Source: JAGTVB01 sp964624765 (lineage in GTDB: Bacteria > Pseudomonadota > Gammaproteobacteria > HK1). From it: 30,416 bases of DNA. Shown piece after piece: positions 25,024 through 30,416 of the stretch. The notes below the pieces were generated by a model that worked only from the letters and a program-made list of their open reading frames with translations, did not search any database and was not told where the DNA came from. Where the stretch lies: NCBI GenBank assembly GCA_964624765.1, contig CAZUZO010000027.1, forward strand, positions 1 through 30,416, read 5' to 3'. The first letter of the stretch is position 1. Each line of letters starts with the position of its first letter. A program made the position numbers and the translations under genes.

Positions 25024-25088
25024 AAAGCTTGTGGAAAAGTCGTCGCGAGCACTTCGAAAGCCAGGCGGATTTAAAACAGCTTCTTACA
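25024..25088. repeat. Chimeric A/B repeat (A4)
   Basis: The left part (AGCTTGTGGAAAAGTCGTCGCGAGC, then GAAAGCCAGGCGGA) resembles the left half of family B. The right end (TTTAAAACAGCTTCTTA) is a family A end. It lies in the 198-bp space between the divergent pat-like and acs-like genes, where both promoters must be. Confidence 0.5.
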
Positions 25089-25135
25089 ACAGCTAATCTG
25101 CTTGCAGTCGGAAACGCCCCCCAATCGCCGCAATC

Positions 25136-26872
25136 ATGATCTCGAAGATGTCACAGCCGATCATCTCAAAGGCCTTAGCGCCAAGCGATCCAATGCCGAA
25201 CCTAGAGGACTACCAGCGCCAATACCGAGAGTTCACTTGGCAAGCAGCTGCCGGCGAACTCGCCGGACTCCCCCAGCGCCGTGGCCTGAACATGGCCTAT
25301 GAGGCCGTTGACCGGCATGCCGCGGACGGAAACGGGGAGCGCGTCGCCTTGCGTTGGCTCAGCAAAACAGGGCAAACCAGGGATTACACCTACGGGCAAC
25401 TCCAAAGATTGAGCAATCGCTTTGCAAACGCCCTCCGCGCCCTGGGCATCGGCAAGGGCGATCGCGTATGCACACTCACTGGACGCATTCCCGCCTTGTA
25501 CATCGCCGCCCTCGGCACCCTTAAGACTGGCAGTGTCTATTGCCCCTTATTCACGGCCTATGGTCCAGATCCCATCAAGACGCGTCTCGAACAGGCCAAG
25601 GCACGCTTGCTTGTGACCACCGCGGCAATCTATGCGCGCAAGGTAGCACCGCTCGTGGATTCTCTACCTCACCTTCGCCACGTGATCGTCGTTGGCGAAA
25701 GTACTTCGGAACGTGCCCCCTCGGGGACTCACGACTTCGACGAGCTCCTAAAGAAGGCCAGCGACACATCCGTTATTGGCTCCACCGCTGCCAGCGACTG
25801 GGCTCTAGTCCATTTCACCAGCGGCACCACAGGAACACCGAAAGGCGCTATCCATGGTCACGGGTCGGTCATTGCTCACCACAGCACGGCAAAATTTGCA
25901 CTCGATCTGCGCCCGGAGGATGTGTTCTGGTGCACCGCCGACCCAGGATGGATCACCGGCACCGTTTACGGAATCTTCGCGCCGCTTGCGGTAGGCGCCA
26001 CGCTGCTCGCCGACGAAGCGGACTTCGACTGGGAACGCTGGTGCCATGTCCTGAGCCAGCAAGGCGTCGCAGTATGGTACACGACACCCACCGCCGCCAG
26101 GCTGATGCGGCGCCTGGGTACGGCCTCCATTCGACGGCACCCCATGCCTCAACTGCGGTTCCTGGCAACCGTCGGCGAACCGTTGCATCCCGAAACGGTG
26201 TCCTGGAGTCAGGAGGCCTTCGGCCGACCGTTCCATGATAACTGGTGGCAGACCGAAACCGGAGCCATCATGATTGCCAATTTCGCCAGCGTCGATATTA
26301 AGCCCGGCTCCATGGGCAATCCTATACCCGGCATCGACGCGACTGTCGTTCGGCGCCTTGATGAAAACACGTTGGAAACCGTGCCGACGGTGGGCGAAGT
26401 GGGCGAACTGGCCCTGCGCATCGGCTGGCCATCGATGTTCCAGGGATACCTCGAAGACGACGCTCGCTTCCAACGCTGCTTCGCGCAAGGCTGGTATCTC
26501 AGCGGTGATCTGGTGCGGCGTGACGAGGACGGTTATTTTTGGTTTGTCGGCCGTGCCGACGAGGTCATCAAGACCTCCGGGCACCTGATCGGCCCTTTGG
26601 AGGTCGAAACGGTATTAATGGCCCATCCAGCGGTGGCAGAGACGGCGGTCGTAGGGGTCCCGGACCCGGTGGCGCTAGAAGTGGTCAAGGCCTTCGTCGT
26701 GCTTAACCCTGGACACACGGCCGATGACACGTTGCGCCGCCAGCTACTGGCCTACGCCAGAGCACATCTCGGTCCGGGTATCGCCCCGAGGATAATCGAC
26801 TTCCGTCCCGATTTACCCAAGACCAACTCGGGAAAAATCCGCAGGCGGCAACTCAGAGCCGAGAGGTTGTAA
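25136..26872 (+). CDS. Acetyl-CoA synthetase-like AMP-forming ligase
   Basis: Activates acetate (or a short acid) to acyl-CoA through acyl-AMP. The 578-aa product is similar in length to the short AcsA of Bacillus. Motifs: the P-loop VHFTSGTTGTPKGAIHGHG (A3), WCTADPGWITGTVYGIFAPL, DNWWQTETG (A5; the second W narrows the acyl pocket in acetate-specific enzymes), WYLSGDLVRRDEDGYFWFVGRADEVIKTSGH (A7/A8) and the C-terminal PKTNSGKIRRRQL with the catalytic Lys that Pat-type enzymes acetylate. ATG 25136 is used; ATG 25148 and 25193 are possible, and none has a clear ribosome site. The last codons and the TAA stop (GAGAGGTTGTAA) belong to a family B repeat, so the natural C-terminus may have been altered. 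Confidence 0.92.
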   Translation: MISKMSQPIISKALAPSDPMPNLEDYQRQYREFTWQAAAGELAGLPQRRGLNMAYEAVDRHAADGNGERVALRWLSKTGQTRDYTYGQLQRLSNRFANALRALGIGKGDRVCTLTGRIPALYIAALGTLKTGSVYCPLFTAYGPDPIKTRLEQAKARLLVTTAAIYARKVAPLVDSLPHLRHVIVVGESTSERAPSGTHDFDELLKKASDTSVIGSTAASDWALVHFTSGTTGTPKGAIHGHGSVIAHHSTAKFALDLRPEDVFWCTADPGWITGTVYGIFAPLAVGATLLADEADFDWERWCHVLSQQGVAVWYTTPTAARLMRRLGTASIRRHPMPQLRFLATVGEPLHPETVSWSQEAFGRPFHDNWWQTETGAIMIANFASVDIKPGSMGNPIPGIDATVVRRLDENTLETVPTVGEVGELALRIGWPSMFQGYLEDDARFQRCFAQGWYLSGDLVRRDEDGYFWFVGRADEVIKTSGHLIGPLEVETVLMAHPAVAETAVVGVPDPVALEVVKAFVVLNPGHTADDTLRRQLLAYARAHLGPGIAPRIIDFRPDLPKTNSGKIRRRQLRAERL

Positions 26873-27003
26873 AAAAACCGTCGTGAGCGGGCCGAGAGCC
26901 AGGCGGACGGCGTGCAGCGACGAGGCATATCAAGTCGATAGGCGAGGAGCGAGCACCGTCCAACGCCGCTATCGGGTCGTGTAGCAGGTTTTTTCACAAC
27001 CTC
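26863..27003. repeat. Family B palindromic repeat, full reference copy (B2)
   Basis: 141 bp with terminal inverted repeats GAGGTTGTAAAAAAACC (26863-26879) and GGTTTTTTCACAACCTC (26987-27003), differing at one base. The core GGCGGACGGCGTGCAG, CATATCA and GATAGGCGAGGAGCGAGCAC is shared with the recA copy, and CCAACGCCGCTATCGGGT with the copy at 22008. Its left end overlaps the 3' end of the acs-like gene. It has no coding capacity. Confidence 0.85.
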
Positions 27004-27094
27004 CGAGACCACACCGACAGTCGTCGATAGAGAATAGGCGCGTCCGGATCGGCAGGGAGGTGCTAGAGCACAGGCACCTAACGGAGACAGGAAC

Positions 27095-27367
27095 ATGACA
27101 ATGTCCCAAGTGGAACTCGAACAACAAGTCTTGGATGCGCTGTTGGAGATCGCCCCCGAGCTCGATGCCAAGTCGCTAGACCGGACCAAAAATTTCCGTG
27201 ATCAGGTGGAACTCGATTCCGTGGATTTCCTCAGTTTCGTACTCAATCTCGAACGCCGATTGGGGCTGCACGTCCCCGAGGTTGACTATCCCAAGCTATC
27301 GAGTCTGCAAGGCTGTATCGGCTACCTCACAACGAAGGTGACCGCTTTTCCGAAGCAACCTCGCTAA
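27095..27367 (+). CDS. Acyl carrier protein-like
   Basis: The 90-aa product has one PP-binding domain: four-helix pattern and the phosphopantetheine site ELDSVDFLSF (S42), with L-x-x-x-F replaced by VDFLSFVLNLERRLGLHVPEVDYPKLSSL, typical of stand-alone acyl carrier proteins outside the fab cluster. ATG 27095 is preceded by CGGAGACAGG, a fair ribosome site. It lies 222 bp downstream of the acs-like gene with a family B repeat between, and no ketosynthase or other carrier-dependent enzyme is near. A role with the ligase (loading an acyl group onto the carrier) is inference only. The C-terminal tail (TAFPKQPR) is short. Confidence 0.85.
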   Translation: MTMSQVELEQQVLDALLEIAPELDAKSLDRTKNFRDQVELDSVDFLSFVLNLERRLGLHVPEVDYPKLSSLQGCIGYLTTKVTAFPKQPR

Positions 27368-27849
27368 CGACAAGCGTGGCAGCCTGTACCGAAAACAAGC
27401 GCCGCACGGAAATCCGGCCTGTGCTCCACCCCCAGCACGAAATACCACCGCAGGCGAGCGATCAAAGACGAAAGACCAAGCCGCCAGACGACCCGTGACA
27501 ACATCCCGACCCGCTTCCTCGCCACCCACGAAGGTAAGAAACAACCGATGCAACGAGGTTGGGACGTGGATAAATTCGCAAATGCCGCTTGATAGTTGTA
27601 TCTTCAAGCAAGCGGGCTATCGTTCCTCAATCTTCTTCTTGCTGCCGGCTTGTGCTTCGGCCGTAGCCTACAACCGAGCCATCGTGACCACCTGCCGCCC
27701 GAGCGTGCAACACGACCGCGGTCTGCTCCGTGAGAATCTACCCCGGCGCGAGGGGTGAAGTATTCACCCCATTGCGATAGGCTACTCGCGTTGACACCGA
27801 TACGAAGTTACACTAGTTCAAAATAACACTGAGAGAAGTATCGAGCGCT
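27368..27849. other. Intergenic region before the ExeA-like gene
   Basis: No convincing gene. An 87-codon plus frame from 27495 has no ribosome site and an unnatural composition. A TTGACA box stands at 27791-27796 with no good -10 box at 16-18 bp, and a perfect short palindrome at 27752-27770 precedes it. The last 80 bp are AT-richer, as expected of a promoter region. Confidence 0.4.
27752..27770. promoter_or_regulatory. Perfect inverted repeat GGGGTGAA-GTA-TTCACCCC
   Basis: 8-bp arms with a 3-nt spacer, about 20 bp ahead of a TTGACA box and 80 bp before the ExeA-like start. It could be a repressor or activator site for that gene, or the terminator hairpin of the acp-like gene, although no T-run follows. 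Confidence 0.4.
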
Positions 27850-29943
27850 ATGGGAGACAGGGCTGGAATGGAACGAAGCTCGATCGGCTCACCCGAAAAT
27901 CCGTTCGGAGTGGCACCCAATTCAGGCCGCTTCTACAGCAATCCCCACTATGAGAGAGCATGCGACACGGTACTCAACGGGATCCGCGAACGTCGAGGGC
28001 TCATTCTACTCATTGGAGAGCCGGGCACCGGCAAAACCACACTCATACAACAGACCATCGGACGTCTAGACAAACAAGCCCACTCGGTCCTGTTCTGCAG
28101 CTTCCACCCAGCACTTGACGAAACGCTGAATTCGCTGTGCCAGCACTTGGGATTGAGTGTCGTGCGCCGTCCGCGACAACACAAGGTCGAGCAACTCAAC
28201 CAGGCCCTGAGCACCCGAACCAGAGAAGGGAAAAATACCGCCTTCGTCGTCGATGACGCCCATACCCTCGACGCCAGTACCCTCACCCAGATCCTCTCCC
28301 TCGCTCAGCCCACCGAAACAGCCGAGCATCTGCTGCAAATCGTCTTGGTGGGTTTGCCCGAACTCGAGGAGAAGCTCTACAGCACCGCCTGTCGACGATC
28401 CCTACCGACCACCCGCTTCCCGAGCATCGAAGTGCGAGCACTGCCCCTCTCCGAGGTGCCGCCCTTCATCGAGCATCAACTGGAGATCTTGGAGTACGAA
28501 CCGCGTCGCTTCTTCACGCTGCAAGCCATGCAGCGCATCGCTACCCACTCGAAAGGCATACCTCGAGAAATCAATGCCCTTTGCGGCCTAGCCTGGGTCG
28601 TCGCGAATCTTGAATCGAGCCCGGCCATCACCGCGGAAATGGTCGAGGAGATACAAGGGGAACGAGCCTTATGGGCCGTCGGCATCGACGCCGAAACACC
28701 CCGGCCAGCCAGGCAAAGTGTAGCTGAGACACAAGCACTGTCCCCCTCATCGACACCCTGGTTTTCATTTCACCCGCACCCCTACCCACCGCAACAGCAG
28801 CTGGAAGCCGTCAACGACAGCGATGCTGGCGACACTGACGACCAACAAGATTCTAGCCTCTCCCAAACGTTCACGGCCGACGAGGACAAAACCGCCTGCG
28901 ACGCTACTGCCGCCCAATCTGTAAAGACCACTCCTGTCACCGGACAACCCCCAGCGGAACCTCTCCCCGAACCCGAGCGGTGGGTCCCATCCTGGCGGCT
29001 AACGGGCAGTACCGTGGCTTTTTCTGTACTTTTCCTGACGGGTGTCGTGTTCTGGAAGCAGCTTCCTCCCTCAGACTATGCAGCACGGCCGAACGCTCTG
29101 GATCTCGTACCAACCGGGATACATCAAGGCAGTCCGGAAGCTGAGATTGAGTTCGCCCAGATGCGCCCGCTGATCACGGGGCAGCCGGTGGCTGCACCGG
29201 ACACAAGGAAGGCCACCGACGACATAGCACCACAGCACGCCACTGGCCAGGTACAAGAAGGAGCACTCGATGGTCCGGTTTCCACTGGTAGCGAGCCGAT
29301 GGTGGCGCGGTCCAGACCCGCAGCCGCCAACGCCGTGGGCAAACCCGTTCCGGACTCCCATGGGGCTGCGATACCTGTACCCGCTCTTGCCGAACCCTCA
29401 GAGACCGATCTCCCTCCGCCGAGTCCAACCGCATCGGTCAACCGCCCAAGCGAGGTTACAACCGATCCAACCTTGGCAACCCCACCCGCAGCGGTCAAGT
29501 CTCCCAATATCCAAGTGCCGATAGAGCCCGTGGAAAACCCTGGAATCGCTTCGGCGACGGTGCGATCCGCTAGCAAGCCCAAGCCGTCGATGCCAGCTGA
29601 CAGCGACAGCGCTGGCAAAACGGTCGCTCACGTCAAGCCATCGAGTGCCCTGCCATCATCAACGACCCCAGGAACCAGCCAAGACACATCTCCCCCGCTG
29701 CCATCAATTCTAGGAGCCTTAGATCGATCGGGATACCGATCCATGGATAACGAAGTCATGGGGCAGGTGACAGCCCAAATGCTGCCGGTCGATCCCAAAC
29801 AGATCGATCTCCCCGGATTTCATCGCTTTCTGTCCGAGGAGCGTTCACCCAACTCAACGTCAACCTTATCCGGACCCGCGGCCCTGGGAGCCCCTGCCCT
29901 CCCCCTGAATACCGGTTCCTTCCCCGTATTTTCGGGGCGGTAA
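27850..29943 (+). CDS. ExeA/GspA-like AAA ATPase with membrane segment and Pro-rich tail
   Basis: 697 aa. The N-terminus (NPFGVAPNSGRFYSNPHYERACDTVLNGIRERRGLILLIGEPGTGKTTL) is that of the ExeA-type AAA family, with Walker A GEPGTGKT (56-63) and Walker B AFVVDDAH (131-138). The end of the ATPase (SKGIPREINALCGLAWVVA) carries the sensor-2-like region. A single hydrophobic helix (about 385-403, STVAFSVLFLTGVVFW) follows an acidic linker. The last 290 residues are rich in Pro, Ala, Ser and Thr and probably extracytoplasmic. In type II secretion ExeA works with ExeB to insert the secretin through peptidoglycan; here no typical peptidoglycan-binding domain can be recognised in the tail and no gsp gene is visible. 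Start ATG 27850 or ATG 27868 (GGGAGACAGGG upstream). Confidence 0.85.
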   Translation: MGDRAGMERSSIGSPENPFGVAPNSGRFYSNPHYERACDTVLNGIRERRGLILLIGEPGTGKTTLIQQTIGRLDKQAHSVLFCSFHPALDETLNSLCQHLGLSVVRRPRQHKVEQLNQALSTRTREGKNTAFVVDDAHTLDASTLTQILSLAQPTETAEHLLQIVLVGLPELEEKLYSTACRRSLPTTRFPSIEVRALPLSEVPPFIEHQLEILEYEPRRFFTLQAMQRIATHSKGIPREINALCGLAWVVANLESSPAITAEMVEEIQGERALWAVGIDAETPRPARQSVAETQALSPSSTPWFSFHPHPYPPQQQLEAVNDSDAGDTDDQQDSSLSQTFTADEDKTACDATAAQSVKTTPVTGQPPAEPLPEPERWVPSWRLTGSTVAFSVLFLTGVVFWKQLPPSDYAARPNALDLVPTGIHQGSPEAEIEFAQMRPLITGQPVAAPDTRKATDDIAPQHATGQVQEGALDGPVSTGSEPMVARSRPAAANAVGKPVPDSHGAAIPVPALAEPSETDLPPPSPTASVNRPSEVTTDPTLATPPAAVKSPNIQVPIEPVENPGIASATVRSASKPKPSMPADSDSAGKTVAHVKPSSALPSSTTPGTSQDTSPPLPSILGALDRSGYRSMDNEVMGQVTAQMLPVDPKQIDLPGFHRFLSEERSPNSTSTLSGPAALGAPALPLNTGSFPVFSGR

Positions 29944-30004
29944 AGAAGCTTCGCCTTCAACGGCGGCGATTCAACTCAACCGCCTCGAAAAGCAACTTGC
30001 GGAT

Positions 30005-30029
30005 GAGGAAGCGCGGTTTTCGCGTCCTC
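30005..30029. terminator. Possible bidirectional hairpin between convergent genes
   Basis: GAGGA-A-GCG, a 7-nt loop and CGC-G-TCCTC form an 8-bp stem with one mismatch, midway between the ExeA-like stop and the stop of the opposing gene. No long T-run is present on either strand, so factor-independent termination is only weakly supported. Confidence 0.3.
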
Positions 30030-30070
30030 TTCCCAGAATCACTCAGAGCAGGCGTTAAGCTTCGACGGCT

Positions 30071-30416
30071 TTAGAACCCAAAAGCACCAAAAGCAAACGG
30101 CAAAGAGATGTTCAGATCCAGCGCAACGGCTGGTGGTGCCGGCATAAAGCTCGGCGCAGGAGCCAGTTGCACCGCCGCAGGCACAGGCGCAGGCTCCGTC
30201 GAGGTCGTCGGGGGCGTCTCAGGAGCCATCTCCACCATAGGCGACGGCGCCACGCCCGCCTGCTCAGGCGTCGGGTCCGCTGGCGGTGTCGGTTCCGTTC
30301 CCACCGGTGCAGGTGCCGGATCCGCCCCCGGCGTCGGTTCCGCTCCCGACTGCGCGGGCACCGGGTCCGCTGCCGGTGTCGGTTCCGTTCCCACCGGTGC
30401 AGGCGCCGGATCCGCC
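30071..30416 (-). CDS. Pro/Ala-rich tandem-repeat protein, C-terminal part (cut by window edge)
   Basis: The frame is open to the window end, so the N-terminus is missing; the GTG at 30394 is an internal Val of the repeat. A 15-residue unit, G(T/A)EPTP-x-ADP-x-P-x-x-x, repeats at least three times plus a partial copy at the edge. A degenerate Pro/Thr/Ala linker and the hydrophobic terminus LDLNISLPFAFGAFGF follow. The low-complexity PT/PA repeat suggests an extended linker of a secreted or envelope protein, and the aromatic end recalls a C-terminal beta strand, but no family is recognised. It converges with the ExeA-like gene, which has a similar Pro-rich segment. Confidence 0.6.
   Translation of the reverse strand, partial: ADPAPAPVGTEPTPAADPVPAQSGAEPTPGADPAPAPVGTEPTPPADPTPEQAGVAPSPMVEMAPETPPTTSTEPAPVPAAVQLAPAPSFMPAPPAVALDLNISLPFAFGAFGF

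Noticed and set aside
25540..26238. 232-codon frame and the opposite-strand 259-codon frame at 25805-26584
   Set aside because: Both overlap the catalytic core of the acs-like gene in other frames and result from GC-rich codon bias.
27495..27758. 87-codon frame before the ExeA-like gene
   Set aside because: No ribosome site, irregular composition and no recognisable motif; it ends in the palindrome region.

Overview
The window looks like chromosomal DNA from a draft assembly of a GC-rich gammaproteobacterium. The main clue is the minus-strand order pncC - thpR - recA - alaS - lysC - csrA - tRNA-Ser(GCU). This matches the recA-recX-alaS-lysC-rsmA neighbourhood of Pseudomonas-type genomes, but recX is missing. 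A respiratory molybdoenzyme operon and an Fnr-type regulator suggest an organism using inorganic electron donors or acceptors, possibly sulfur compounds. The species cannot be fixed from this sequence.

Layout. 1-2100: a polytopic membrane protein, a scrap of a P4-type integrase, a 100-N scaffold gap and tRNA-Ser. 2300-10860: the housekeeping block (csrA, lysC, alaS, recA, thpR, pncC, tadA), all on the minus strand. 10845-11720: a graveyard of mobile DNA holding an IS1-type InsA fragment, a 96-bp IS66-type MITE with a perfect 8-bp target duplication, and a frameshifted AlpA-type regulator. 11722-15040: guaB-guaA with a clear sigma70 promoter. 15366-22007: an Fnr-like regulator followed by a plus-strand operon for a Tat-exported molybdopterin oxidoreductase, a four-cluster ferredoxin-like subunit, an NrfD-type membrane subunit, a TorD-type chaperone and a HybE-family protein. 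22256-27367: a Pat/ADP-forming acyl-CoA synthetase fusion on the minus strand, divergent from an acetyl-CoA synthetase-like gene and an acyl carrier protein-like gene. 27850-30416: an ExeA-like AAA ATPase with one membrane segment and a long Pro-rich tail, converging on a Pro-rich repeat protein cut by the window edge.

How the parts work together. The A, B and C subunits form a complete complex-iron-sulfur-molybdoenzyme: periplasmic catalysis, electron wire and quinone-facing anchor. TorD and the HybE-like protein are probably its maturation factors, and the Fnr-like protein its likely regulator. The Pat-like and Acs-like genes form a plausible enzyme and acetylation-control pair.

The most striking unexplained structure is two families of short intergenic palindromic repeats, called A and B here. 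Family A ends in AGAAGCTGTTTTAA and family B in GAGGTTGTGAAAAAACC. They occur in most of the larger intergenic spaces and often begin at the stop codon of the upstream gene (recA, alaS, the hybE-like gene, the acs-like gene). In at least one case the repeat supplies the last codons and the stop.
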